From: Chthoniobacteraceae bacterium
GTDB lineage: Bacteria; Verrucomicrobiota; Verrucomicrobiia; Chthoniobacterales; Chthoniobacteraceae
Direction: 5' to 3'
Length of the DNA stretch: 64,000 nucleotides
Assembly (NCBI GenBank): GCA_947471505.1
Contig: CANIWM010000006.1
Span: 59,165-123,164 of the forward strand
Positions 10,444 through 18,462 of this stretch are shown in pieces. The first letter of the stretch is position 1. Every line of letters starts with the position of its first letter. A program made the translations under genes and the position numbers. A model generated the notes under the pieces. That model did not search any database and was not told the DNA's origin. It worked only from the letters and a program-made list of their open reading frames with translations.

Positions 10444-11340
10444 ATGCGCATCATCCTCGCTCTTTTTGCCACTGCCACATTTGCCCACGCCGATCTCACA
10501 GACGAGCAGCGTCGTGTGCCGCTGGAACAGGATAGCGCGGACCCGAAGGTGACGAAAATCGTCATCCTTGCGGGGAGCCCGAGCAATAAGGCGGGGCAGC
10601 ACGAGTACTTCGCGGGGTGCGCGATGCTGGCAGATTGGCTGCGCAAGACGCCGGACGTTCATCCGGTGTTAGTGGCGGATGGTTGGCCGCGCGATGAACG
10701 GGTTTTTGCCGGGGCAAAAGCGGTGGTGGTTTATGCGGATGGCGGGGCGAAATTGCCGTTCCTCGCGCCGGAGCGTTGGGCCAGCATGAAGGCACTTATC
10801 GCGGGTGGGACGGGCTTGGTGATGCTCCATCAGGCCGTGGATGTGCCGGAGGCGAATGCGGCTGAAATCAAGAGTTGGCTGGGTGCGGCGTGGACGAAGG
10901 ACATCGGCTGCCGGGGGCACTGGGACATGGAGTTCACGCCAACGGTGAAGCACGCCAGCTTGCAGGGAGTGGAACCGTTTGCTGCGCCGCTCGATGGCTG
11001 GCTCTACAATCTGCACTTCGCGGAAAAGGGCGTCACGCCACTGCTCACGGGCGCTGTGCCAGACAAGTCGCGGACGACGGCAGACGCGAAGGCGAACCTC
11101 GGCCGAGCGGAGGTCATCGGTTGGGCTTTCGACCGACCCGACGGCGGGCGTTCGTTTGCATTTACCGGCTGCGATTTGCACAAAAACTGGCAGGTGGAGA
11201 GCCAACGTCGCTTCGTCGTGAACGGGATCCTTTGGGCCGCCGGACGCGTAGTTCCCGCGACTGGTGCGCCCGTGCCGATGCAGCCAGCGGACCTTGCGCG
11301 CAATCTCGATGCGAAGCCGCTGCCTGCGCCTGCGAAGTGA
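10444..11340 (+). CDS. Secreted ThuA-like domain protein
   Basis: A 298-residue single-domain protein with a short signal peptide (MRIILALFATATFAHA). The domain has the class I glutamine-amidotransferase-like fold pattern of ThuA proteins: VTKIVILAGSPSNKAGQHEYFAG, then AVVVYADGGAKLPFL, GTGLVMLHQAVDVP and GRSFAFTGCDLHKNW near the end. ThuA proteins are linked to trehalose and related disaccharide turnover in Rhizobium; in Verrucomicrobia they are abundant in secreted carbohydrate gene sets. No catalytic assignment can be made here. The next gene starts 23 bp downstream on the same strand, so the two are probably co-transcribed. Confidence 0.82.
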   Translation: MRIILALFATATFAHADLTDEQRRVPLEQDSADPKVTKIVILAGSPSNKAGQHEYFAGCAMLADWLRKTPDVHPVLVADGWPRDERVFAGAKAVVVYADGGAKLPFLAPERWASMKALIAGGTGLVMLHQAVDVPEANAAEIKSWLGAAWTKDIGCRGHWDMEFTPTVKHASLQGVEPFAAPLDGWLYNLHFAEKGVTPLLTGAVPDKSRTTADAKANLGRAEVIGWAFDRPDGGRSFAFTGCDLHKNWQVESQRRFVVNGILWAAGRVVPATGAPVPMQPADLARNLDAKPLPAPAK

Positions 11341-11363
11341 CTCGATTCTGCCTATTCTCCAAG

Positions 11364-12389
11364 ATGCTCCGCTCCGCCTGCTTCCTTCTTATTTTCGCTC
11401 TCTCCACAGTTTTCGCCGGGACGCCGGCGGAGGAGTGGGCGGGCATCACGAAGCTCGATGCCGGGCCGACGGCGGTGCCGAAAAATGAGAGCAACGCCAA
11501 GCGGATTGCGATCGCTCACAATGAGTTGCAGGAGAAATCACTCCGCGCATTCCTCGCCGCACACCCGAAAGATGCGAACTTTTTCGAGGCAAAGCTGCGG
11601 CTTGCACGGACACTGAGCATCCGCTCGCGGCTTAACGGCGAGCCAGAGCCGGGGGAAATCGGACGCATTCTCGAAGAGCTGGACTCCATCGCCGTGGGGC
11701 CGCAACGGGCGGAGCTCGACTTCGCGCGGCTGTCGCGAGAGATGCGGCGTCTGCAGGGCAGTCGGCCTTCTCCGGGACAGCGCTCCGCATTGCTAGAATC
11801 GGCGCGGAAGTTTCAAAAAAGCTACCCGACAGACCGGCGCATCGCGTCCCTGCTGACGGAAGTGGCAACGCTTTTCGAGCACGACCCGAAGACGAAGACG
11901 GCTCTCATTTCCGATGCGGAAAAACTCGCGCAGGAGCCCGACTTAAAGGCGCAGCTCGCCGATGATCGGAGGCGGCTGAACCTTTTGGATAAGCCGCTCG
12001 GGCTCCATTTTGCGGGGATTGATGGTACGAACTTCGACATCAAGGATCATCGCGGAAAGGTCGTGGTCGTGCTCTTTTTCGCGACGTGGTCCGAGCCATC
12101 GATGGCGGCGTTTTCGGAGTTGAAAGACGTTATGGCGAAGAACGATGACGCCGTCTTTGTCGGGGTGAGTCTCGATAAGGACAAGGCGGCGCTGCAGGGT
12201 TTCCTCCGCCAGCTCAAAAGGCGGCCCATCGTAGGCTGGGACGGCAAAGTATGGGATAGTCCGCTCATCCAGACGACAGGCATCAACACGCTCCCAGCCG
12301 CGTGGCTTTTCGACAAACGAGGGCTGCTCCGTTCGCTTGATGGACTTGAGGAAACGGAGAAGCAAATTGCGCGGTTGGACCAAGAATAG
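11364..12389 (+). CDS. Secreted TPR-like / TlpA-like thioredoxin-fold protein lacking both active-site cysteines
   Basis: The ATG at 11364 gives 341 residues with a signal peptide (MLRSACFLLIFALSTVFAG); a longer in-frame extension upstream only overlaps the ThuA gene. Residues 25-205 are helical and charged, like the N-terminal helical domain of several Verrucomicrobia redoxins. Residues about 210-341 form a TlpA/AhpC-type thioredoxin fold: GLHFAGIDGTNFDIKDHRGK, VVVVLFFATWSEPSMAAF, then INTLPAAWLFDKRGLL with the conserved cis-proline. The usual WCxxC is replaced by W242-S243-E244-P245-S246, so neither redox cysteine is present. It is therefore predicted to be a binding or structural protein, not a disulfide reductase. 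Confidence 0.8.
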   Translation: MLRSACFLLIFALSTVFAGTPAEEWAGITKLDAGPTAVPKNESNAKRIAIAHNELQEKSLRAFLAAHPKDANFFEAKLRLARTLSIRSRLNGEPEPGEIGRILEELDSIAVGPQRAELDFARLSREMRRLQGSRPSPGQRSALLESARKFQKSYPTDRRIASLLTEVATLFEHDPKTKTALISDAEKLAQEPDLKAQLADDRRRLNLLDKPLGLHFAGIDGTNFDIKDHRGKVVVVLFFATWSEPSMAAFSELKDVMAKNDDAVFVGVSLDKDKAALQGFLRQLKRRPIVGWDGKVWDSPLIQTTGINTLPAAWLFDKRGLLRSLDGLEETEKQIARLDQE

Positions 12390-12406
12390 CCCGCTGGCAT
12401 TATAGC

Positions 12407-12415
12407 TGCTATAAT
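12407..12415 (+). promoter_or_regulatory. Possible extended -10 promoter (TGCTATAAT)
   Basis: A perfect TGnTATAAT lies 10 bp before the ATG of the small membrane protein at 12426. No -35 match is seen at the right distance, as is common for extended -10 promoters. Transcription from it would begin about 5 bases before the ATG, giving an almost leaderless message. Assigned by pattern only. Confidence 0.3.
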
Positions 12416-12425
12416 TTCCAGCACT

Positions 12426-12881
12426 ATGCGCTGGTTTTGTACAGGACATTTTTCCGCCACGTGGCTCTTTTGCACCGGGCTTCTTTTCCACTTTCAGAAG
12501 ACGGGGGAAAAGCCGCTGACCTTCATGCTTTTCGCACTCATCTTGTGGCCGCTGGTGCTTACGCTGCTTCCGTTAAAGGGCTATTTTCACCTCAAGGCAA
12601 TCACGCTCGACCGGCTCAAGGCCCGTGTAAGCCGGGGCGAGTTGAAGAAGGCTGTGGTGTTCGCCTTTGGGTTTTGCACGAGCTTCGCTGCGGCGCTCTG
12701 CATCGGTGCTGCGACGCTGCTGGTGGGAAAGTTGGATGCCTATTTCAGCAAGCAGGACGGGCTGCTCGGGGTGGCGCACACGCTGGTATGGTTCCCGATT
12801 TGTTTCGCCGTCTGGGCGCTTACTCCCTCGCTGGTACTCTCGAAACTCGCAGGCAAACCAGAATCTCCAGCGAACGCTTAA
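12426..12881 (+). CDS. Small multi-pass membrane protein, unknown function
   Basis: A 151-residue protein with hydrophobic segments at about 8-22, 33-50, 75-100 and 115-140, separated by short Lys/Arg-rich loops (LDRLKARVSRGELKKA). I do not recognise a family. It follows the thioredoxin-fold gene after 36 bp and is followed after 9 bp by the next small gene, suggesting one transcription unit. An extended -10 element just before it may give it its own start. Confidence 0.65.
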   Translation: MRWFCTGHFSATWLFCTGLLFHFQKTGEKPLTFMLFALILWPLVLTLLPLKGYFHLKAITLDRLKARVSRGELKKAVVFAFGFCTSFAAALCIGAATLLVGKLDAYFSKQDGLLGVAHTLVWFPICFAVWALTPSLVLSKLAGKPESPANA

Positions 12882-12890
12882 TCACCCACC

Positions 12891-13160
12891 ATGAACCCCA
12901 AAGTCCGCTTCCGCCAAACCCTGTTGCCGCTTCTCGAAGAACTTACGATTTGTCCCGTGGAGGCCGCCTTTCGCTCCATCGGGGCGCGGATGGAGCGGGA
13001 ATTCATCCACCTCGACATCGCGGAGGATGGGGCCGCGCTCGACCATCTGCTCCGCGAGACGGGCTGGAATCGCGGAGCTGCACAAGCTGGGTCCGCCACC
13101 TACTCGCTCGGCGATAAGTCCGTGCTGCTGACGCTGCGCACCGGAGTTCAGAGGGGCTAG
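12891..13160 (+). CDS. Small soluble protein, unknown function
   Basis: An 89-residue frame with an ATG start 9 bp after the preceding stop. It is charged and lacks a signal peptide or membrane segment; the N-terminal half looks helical (RFRQTLLPLLEELT), followed by short beta-like stretches (ATYSLGDKSVLLTLRTG). No family is recognised. Tight spacing to the membrane protein upstream and 46 bp to the glycosyltransferase downstream supports a real gene in the same operon. Confidence 0.55.
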   Translation: MNPKVRFRQTLLPLLEELTICPVEAAFRSIGARMEREFIHLDIAEDGAALDHLLRETGWNRGAAQAGSATYSLGDKSVLLTLRTGVQRG

Positions 13161-13206
13161 GATAAGCGCTCGCCAATCCGTCTCCCGTTCCGATAAAAGC
13201 TGCGGG

Positions 13207-13896
13207 ATGCTTTCAGTCGTCATCCCGCTCTTTAATGAGGAGGACAATATCGCGCCGCTCCAGGCGGAACTCGCCACAGCTCTCGCCGGGCGAGAATACG
13301 AACTCGTCCTCGTGGACGATTGCTCGACCGACAAAACGCTCGAACGCATTCAGCGTGGGCCGGGCGTCCGAGTCATCGCGTTTGAGAAAAACACCGGCCA
13401 AAGTGCCGCAATGTATGTCGGCTGCAATGAGGCCAAAGGAGACATCATCGTCCTGCTCGACGGCGACCGCCAGAACGACCCGAACGACATCCCACTCATG
13501 CTCGCCAAGCTGGAGGAAGGCTACGACCTCGTCTGCGGCTGGCGCGTGAAACGGCAGGATAATTGGTCCAAGAAAATCAGCAGCCGCATCGCGAATTTCG
13601 TCCGTAGCCGATTCACCCGCGACGGCATCCACGACACCGGCTGCTCGCTCAAAGTCATGCGCACCCAGTGCCGGGAATCGCTGTTCCTCTTCCGAGGGAT
13701 GCACCGCTTCATCCCCGCGCTCGTGAAAGGGCTCGGCTACAAAATCACCGAGCTGCCCACAAACCACCGCCCGCGCGTAGCAGGCGTGAGCAAATACGGC
13801 TTTGGCAGCCGGGCCGTAAAGGCGACGTGCGACATGTTCGCCGTGCGCTGGTTTCTCTCTCGCCAGCTCCAAGTGCGAATGCGCAGAGAACCCTGA
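13207..13896 (+). CDS. Family 2 glycosyltransferase, dolichol/undecaprenyl-phosphate mannosyltransferase-like
   Basis: The 229-residue protein is a complete GT-A fold of the DPM1/DPG-synthase type. It opens with SVVIPLFNEEDNIAPL, has the nucleotide-sugar motif LVDDCSTDKT, then VIAFEKNTGQSAAMYVGC and the metal-binding LLDGDRQNDPNDIP, and HDTGCSLKVMR in the acceptor region. There is no C-terminal membrane domain, as in the short soluble class that transfers a hexose from a nucleotide sugar to a polyprenyl phosphate at the inner membrane. The substrate cannot be read from sequence. It precedes the two-component genes by 47 bp on the same strand. Confidence 0.85.
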   Translation: MLSVVIPLFNEEDNIAPLQAELATALAGREYELVLVDDCSTDKTLERIQRGPGVRVIAFEKNTGQSAAMYVGCNEAKGDIIVLLDGDRQNDPNDIPLMLAKLEEGYDLVCGWRVKRQDNWSKKISSRIANFVRSRFTRDGIHDTGCSLKVMRTQCRESLFLFRGMHRFIPALVKGLGYKITELPTNHRPRVAGVSKYGFGSRAVKATCDMFAVRWFLSRQLQVRMRREP

Positions 13897-14143
13897 GAAT
13901 TTGCCCTCGGTGGGGCACTGAACTTGCGGCATCTAATGGAAATATGGCCGACACCCGACCCATTCTGCTCGTCGAGGATAATCCCGACGATGTGCTTCTT
14001 ACTCTGCGCGCTTTCTCCAAAGCGCACATCGCGAACGAAATCATCGTCGCTAAGGATGGAGTAGAGGCGCTCGACTATCTTTTCTGTCGTGGCCAGTGGG
14101 CCTCCCGCGATGTGACCGAGCTGCCTGCGCTCATGCTGCTCGA

Positions 14144-14298
14144 CTTAACCTAAAAACGGCAGTTGAACGGATTTTCAGAGAAAAATGAGCCTTGGACGGG
14201 TGAGTGATTTCCAACTGCTCCGCAGTTGGCAATTTCCAGAGTAAAATACCCTATTTTTCGGCCTCAAAAACGGGGTCAACTGCCGTTTTTAGGCTTAA
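14144..14298. repeat. 5-bp target-site duplication CTTAA around the MITE
   Basis: CTTAA is present at 14144-14148 immediately left of the element and again at 14294-14298 immediately right of it. Deleting one copy plus the element yields CTCGACTTAAAGCTCCCG, encoding LDLKLP, the expected conserved stretch of the receiver domain. Confidence 0.92.
14149..14293. mobile_element. 145-bp MITE-like element, copy 1 (inside response regulator)
   Basis: The element has perfect 18-bp terminal inverted repeats: CCTAAAAACGGCAGTTGA at 14149-14166 and its reverse complement at 14276-14293. In the middle is a hairpin, CCAACTGC-TCC-GCAGTTGG (14211-14229), which re-uses the GCAGTTG heptamer of the termini. Two imperfect direct repeats flank it (core ATTTTCAGAG / ATTTCCAGAG, at about 14172 and 14232). 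A second copy at the right window edge is identical over the 144 bases visible. It encodes no transposase, so mobility would need one supplied in trans. CCTA ends plus a 5-bp AT-rich duplication recall IS1380-family elements; that link is inference. A 19-codon frame (14185-14244, MSLGRVSDFQ...) is the only internal ORF with an ATG. Confidence 0.92.
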
Positions 14299-14558
14299 AG
14301 CTCCCGCGCGTGGACGGACATCAAGTGCTCAAAGAAGTGCGCGCCGATGAGCGCACGAAGCTCATCCGGGTCGTCGTCCTCACGTCCTCGAAAGAAGAGC
14401 AAGATGTCTTCAAGAGCTACTCGCTTTTTGCAAACAGCTACATCCGCAAGCCCGTTGATTTCGATCAATTCCTTACGGTCGCGACTCAGCTTGGCCTTTA
14501 CTGGCTCTTGCTCAACGAGCCGCCACCGGGCCATTAAATCACCAATTTTCCAGCCCAC

Positions 14559-16121
14559 ATGTCGCCCAAACTCCGCGTCCTATATTTAGAGGATAACACC
14601 GATGACTTCCTCCTCGTCCAACGTGAACTGCTCAAAGCCGGCTGGGCACTCGAAATGCGGCAAGTGGACAATGAGCACGACTTTTCCCGCCATGTCCGCG
14701 AGGGGACTTGGGACATCATACTCGCGGACTTCAACCTACCCGGCTACGGCGGAATGGCCGCGCTCGAATTTGTCCGGCGCACGGGCTATGAAGTTCCATT
14801 TATCCTCATCTCCGGTACGATCGGCGAAGATGCCGCGGTCGATTGCATCCGCGCCGGGGCCAACGACTACGTCCTCAAAGACAACCTCCGGCGGCTGAAC
14901 CACGCCATCACACGCGAGCTCGGCGAGGCTACCGCACGCCGCGAGCGCCGTAAGTCCGAAGAAGAACGCTCAAAGCTGGAGACGAAACTGCGGCAGGCGC
15001 AAAAGATGGAAGCGATGGGGCGGCTCGCCGGGGGCATCGCGCATGACTTTAACAATATCCTAACCGCCATCCTCGGCCACGCGGAAATGGCAGCGTTCCA
15101 CCTCGCCGATAGCCCGGCGAAAGGAAACATCGAGCAAGTGCTAAAAGCCAGTGCACGCGCACGCGACCTTGTGCAGCAAATCCTCGCCTTTAGCCGACAG
15201 CGGCCCGCAGAAAAAAAGATAATCCTCCTCGACAGCGTCGTCCACGAAGCGACCAAGCTTCTCCGCGCCACCATCCCCGCCGCGGTCGAGATTTCTGTTC
15301 ACATCCCTCCGGCTGGCGCCCCCGTGCTCGCCGACCCATCGCAGATTCACCAAATCATCATTAACCTCGGCACCAACGCCGCCCACGCGATGAAAGATCG
15401 AGGTGGCCGACTCGAAATCGGACTAGTGAAGTGCACCGTCGGAGCGGATCTGGTGCGCCAATTTGCGCAGCTCCACGCGGGGCCACACATGTGCCTCACC
15501 ATCAGCGACACGGGCAGCGGCATGGACGCGGGCACGCTAGAGCGACTGTTCGAGCCTTTCTTCACTACCAAGGGCCCAGGCGAAGGCACAGGCCTCGGAC
15601 TCGCCGTCGTCCACGGCATTGTCCAGAGCCACGACGGCGCAATCAGCGTCGAGAGCCATCCCGGCACCGGCACGGTCTTCCGCACTTACTTCCCCATCGT
15701 CGCGTCCGGCCCCGCGCAAGCGCCCCAGCCCGCGGCCCCACCAATCCCGCGCGGCAAAGGCGAACTTGTGCTGTTTATAGACGACGAATCCTCCGTCCTC
15801 GCACTCGCTGAAGCCATGCTTAAAAATCTCGGGTACACCACGCTAGGCTGCTCCCATCCTGAGCAAGGGCTGGCCGTTTTCGAGGAGCGGCAAGACGACA
15901 TCGCACTCGTCATCACCGATCTCAGTATGCCCGGCATGAGCGGCCTCGAGCTCGCGAAAAAGCTCCTCCAAATCCGCCCCAGCGCACGAATCATCCTCAC
16001 CAGCGGCTACACTGGCGACCTCGACATCGAACAGTGCTCCCGGCTCGGCTTCCGCGGCCTTCTCACCAAGCCCTTCGCTCTCCGAACCCTCGGCGAGACG
16101 ATCAGCAAAGCGCTGCTGTAG
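14559..16121 (+). CDS. Hybrid sensor kinase with receiver domains at both ends (REC-HisKA-HATPase-REC)
   Basis: The 520-residue protein is cytoplasmic, without membrane segments. Residues 5-122 form a receiver (E11-D12, phospho-acceptor D57 in LADFNLPG, K107). Residues 140-215 are a dimerisation/phosphotransfer helix pair with H162 in GGIAHDFNN. The ATPase follows, with N-box NLGTNAAHAM (N273), G1 DTGSGMD (317-323), F-box FEPFF and G2 GEGTGLGL (341-348). Residues 403-520 form a second receiver (acidic pair D408-D409, D454 in ITDLSMPG, K in LTKPF). It probably receives a signal as phosphotransfer or through the N-terminal receiver and passes phosphate to its own C-terminal receiver. The adjacent upstream regulator, its likely partner, is interrupted by a mobile element. 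Confidence 0.92.
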   Translation: MSPKLRVLYLEDNTDDFLLVQRELLKAGWALEMRQVDNEHDFSRHVREGTWDIILADFNLPGYGGMAALEFVRRTGYEVPFILISGTIGEDAAVDCIRAGANDYVLKDNLRRLNHAITRELGEATARRERRKSEEERSKLETKLRQAQKMEAMGRLAGGIAHDFNNILTAILGHAEMAAFHLADSPAKGNIEQVLKASARARDLVQQILAFSRQRPAEKKIILLDSVVHEATKLLRATIPAAVEISVHIPPAGAPVLADPSQIHQIIINLGTNAAHAMKDRGGRLEIGLVKCTVGADLVRQFAQLHAGPHMCLTISDTGSGMDAGTLERLFEPFFTTKGPGEGTGLGLAVVHGIVQSHDGAISVESHPGTGTVFRTYFPIVASGPAQAPQPAAPPIPRGKGELVLFIDDESSVLALAEAMLKNLGYTTLGCSHPEQGLAVFEERQDDIALVITDLSMPGMSGLELAKKLLQIRPSARIILTSGYTGDLDIEQCSRLGFRGLLTKPFALRTLGETISKALL

Positions 16122-16495
16122 GGGAAAAAGATAGAACCGATCGAAGTCTCGGCAGAAACACAGAGCGTCGCACCCAATCTCGAGCGCCGTCCAGTTTTGC
16201 ATACCCGTGCGAGGCTGATTGGGCGCTCCCGATTTGCTCCATTTTGAATCACACGCGACTCGCGCTAATCGAAAAACGCGTGTTTAATTGGCCCGCACAG
16301 CCGTGCACCAACCGGAACAACCAGAAAGTTTTTATCTACCTCAAAATCATCGCTTTAGCGCATCGGACAAGAGCTAAATGGACTGCACACGATACCGGTC
16401 TCTGAGCGGCTCGGGCTGAAATTCATGGAAACCCAGCAAATAATTCACGTTTCCAGAGGTTGCACCAAGCGACACCCTGCGCCACTTTGCTCGCA
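16122..16495 (+). other. 374-bp spacer without recognised features
   Basis: No convincing coding frame, RNA gene, terminator hairpin or repeat is seen between the hybrid kinase and the lipoprotein gene. The section around 16300-16380 is more AT-rich than its surroundings and could hold the promoter for the next operon, but I cannot pick clear -35 and -10 boxes. Confidence 0.4.
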
Positions 16496-17275
16496 ATGAA
16501 AATTTCATCACTTCTGCCACTGGCTTTCGCCGCCGCACTCGCATCGTGCGGAAAGCAGGAGACGACTGTCCTAGAGACTCCGGGGCAGACCCCCGACGCA
16601 GCAGCGCCCACCGCATCTGCGCGAGTGACTGGGAAATCAAGCCTTTCAAATGAAGACACGACGCAGCTCGAAGCGTGGTGGAAGAAATACAACCTCGACC
16701 CGAACGACCCCGCCCAGCTCGTCGCCGACCCCGATGGCGACGGTTACTCGAACCGCGAAGAGTTCCTCGCCGATACGAATCCCCGCGACCCCAATTCGCT
16801 TCCCGGCGTGATGGAGGGCGTGGCGATGAAAGCGATGAACGAGGTGCCCGTGCCGATGATCCTCCGCGACGTGGCGAAGGACGGAAGCAAGGCACGCATC
16901 CAGCACACCGACGGCGAGGAGGAGACGCTCTCGGAAGGCGCGACGCCAAAGGGTTCCGCGTTCCGCGTGAAGACGGTGAAATACTCGATGAAGCAGGATA
17001 AACACGGCGTCTTCACCGATATGTCGCAAGTCACGCTGGAAAACCCGGAGACAAAAGAGACGGTCTTTTTAGTCCGCGACCTGCCCGCTCGCAGCAGCCA
17101 GACGCACGCCGTCATCGCGGGCGCGGATGGCAAGGAGCAGCAGGTGCATTTCGACGAGACATTCACCATCGCCGCCCACCCCGGCAAGCAGTTCAAAGTC
17201 ATAGACCTGCGGGCCGATCAGGTTGTGGTGCAAGAAGTCGGCGGGAAAACCGTCCTGACGATCCCAAAACGATGA
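16496..17275 (+). CDS. Lipoprotein with a type-III (DxDxDG) calcium-loop segment, Amuc_1099-like
   Basis: Starting at the ATG at 16496 gives a 259-residue lipoprotein: MKISSLLPLAFAAALASC with lipid-accepting Cys18. After a low-complexity Ala/Pro/Thr linker, residues about 50-100 contain EAWWKKYNLDPNDPAQLVAD followed by PDGDGYSNREEFLADTNPRD, a thrombospondin type-3-like calcium loop common in secreted Verrucomicrobia proteins. The rest is beta-rich (GSAFRVKTVKYSMKQ, ETKETVFLVRDLP, HPGKQFKVIDLRADQVVV). The overall layout resembles the Amuc_1099 pilus-associated family of Akkermansia, but the other genes of that cluster are not next to it, so the assignment is tentative. Its TGA overlaps the ATG of the next gene. 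Confidence 0.75.
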   Translation: MKISSLLPLAFAAALASCGKQETTVLETPGQTPDAAAPTASARVTGKSSLSNEDTTQLEAWWKKYNLDPNDPAQLVADPDGDGYSNREEFLADTNPRDPNSLPGVMEGVAMKAMNEVPVPMILRDVAKDGSKARIQHTDGEEETLSEGATPKGSAFRVKTVKYSMKQDKHGVFTDMSQVTLENPETKETVFLVRDLPARSSQTHAVIAGADGKEQQVHFDETFTIAAHPGKQFKVIDLRADQVVVQEVGGKTVLTIPKR

Positions 17276-18462
17276 GAGGCACAACCTTCCATCCCGTAGC
17301 GCCGAGCGATGTGCAGCGCTTCCTCTTCGATGTAGCCGACCACCTCCCGCTCGCAGCCACTCGGGCGATGGATTTGCTGCCGTCGGAACATGAGAAAAAG
17401 AAAGCCATGAACCTCTACAAAGAGTTCCTCATCTGGCGCGCGGAAGTGCCGCGTCGCGAGGGCCTCGGCGAGGTCACTTTTGCCGGGACTTACTCGCGGA
17501 CGATGGCGATCATCGCTGGCTTTCGGCATCCTTATTGGTACGCAGACGGCGCGAGCCTGAGCGCACTAGCAAAGCACGAAGACAGCATCGCGCGCCTTTT
17601 TAACCCGCTGGGAAAATGCGGCACTGGACGGCTCAATACCGTGCCTGATCGCTCCAAGGGGCAGCTCACAGACCGCGAATCCGGCAGCGGAATCATCACC
17701 GACCTCGCCGGGCTGAAGCGGGAGCTTGCACGGCTCAAACAACCGAGGAAGCGCTCGCGGATGCTCGGTCTGAAAAAGGACACGCTACCCGGCTTGCTCG
17801 ACGAACTTTTCTCGCCCGAAGCGCAGGACTCGCTGAACCGCGCAATCGCCTACGCCGAGTCGCGCGGACTGGCGCTCATGGAGGCATCCGGCATCGTCGC
17901 GCCCGGCCACAGCGGCGCATCGCGATACTCGAACTTTCGCGCCCACACCCTCGGCGCGATTGAGGATTCTACGCTGCCGCCGCCCATCCCCGGCGAGGAG
18001 CCGCTCTCGCCGCCCATCCCGTTCATCGCGCCGTCATCGCCGAAGATCACGCATTTGCCTGTGGCCAATGCTGCCAGCCTGTTCGACGTGCATGAGGATG
18101 CTGCGGAAGGCGGACTTTTCTCCGGCAAGCAACAGCTCATCGCTCGCCTCGGATTCGCGCAGGGCGAGCTGCCGACGGAGAAAGTGCAGCGCTTTCTCGA
18201 CCGACTGGCGATTTGGAAAACCAAGCACGGCAAGCGGTGCGGCGAAGTCTCCATCACTTGTTTCGCGCCCGTGACTTCGGAGGACGCAATTTTCGACCAC
18301 TTCCTCCACGAGATGACGAACGACCACGGCATCCTGCAATTTATGAACACGCTCGGCTCCGTGCGGCTGACGTTTGCCCGCGCCGATGGAGAGTCCCGCC
18401 GCCTCGTCTGGGGCGCGGATGATTCCGGCCAGCGGACATTCCTCGAAGAAGCTGCTGCGTAA
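17272..18462 (+). CDS. Unknown 396-residue soluble protein, translationally coupled to the lipoprotein
   Basis: The start codon overlaps the stop of the preceding lipoprotein (ATGA at 17272-17275), so translation is probably coupled. The protein has no signal peptide or membrane segment. Residues 1-235 are mainly helical with Arg/Lys-rich stretches (ELARLKQPRKRSRMLGLKK). A proline-rich hinge (LPPPIPGEEPLSPPIPF, about 234-252) leads to a C-terminal domain of about 140 residues. No known family is recognised in either half. It could be a cytoplasmic partner of the surface lipoprotein and the membrane protein that follows, but nothing in the sequence fixes a role. Confidence 0.75.
   Translation: MRGTTFHPVAPSDVQRFLFDVADHLPLAATRAMDLLPSEHEKKKAMNLYKEFLIWRAEVPRREGLGEVTFAGTYSRTMAIIAGFRHPYWYADGASLSALAKHEDSIARLFNPLGKCGTGRLNTVPDRSKGQLTDRESGSGIITDLAGLKRELARLKQPRKRSRMLGLKKDTLPGLLDELFSPEAQDSLNRAIAYAESRGLALMEASGIVAPGHSGASRYSNFRAHTLGAIEDSTLPPPIPGEEPLSPPIPFIAPSSPKITHLPVANAASLFDVHEDAAEGGLFSGKQQLIARLGFAQGELPTEKVQRFLDRLAIWKTKHGKRCGEVSITCFAPVTSEDAIFDHFLHEMTNDHGILQFMNTLGSVRLTFARADGESRRLVWGADDSGQRTFLEEAAA

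Larger units (their letters stand above)
13944..14537 (+). pseudogene. Single-domain response regulator interrupted by a 145-bp mobile element
   Basis: The N-terminal part (13944-14153) encodes RPILLVEDNPDDVLLTLRAF and ends ELPALMLLDL followed by T and a stop from the inserted DNA. The C-terminal part resumes at 14294 as LKLPRVDGHQVLKEVRADE and ends at 14537. Joining across the element with one copy of the 5-bp duplication removed gives an uninterrupted 147-residue CheY-like regulator of the Rcp1 type, with acidic pair, phospho-acceptor Asp in LLDLKLP, Thr/Ser in LTSS and Lys in IRKPVD. The break falls right after the phospho-acceptor strand, so both fragments should be inactive alone. A TTG inside the element is in frame with the second half, so a fragment could be made by re-initiation. 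The hybrid kinase follows 21 bp downstream. Confidence 0.93.

Noticed and set aside
14144..14298. A TTAA duplication of piggyBac type
   Set aside because: TTAA is present on both sides, but the right end reads GG-C-TTAA, so the duplicated unit is CTTAA (5 bp) with ends CC/GG. A 4-bp TTAA duplication would leave the ends asymmetric.
13944..14537. Simple frameshift or sequencing error in the response regulator
   Set aside because: The break is an exact insertion with inverted ends, a target duplication and an identical second copy elsewhere.
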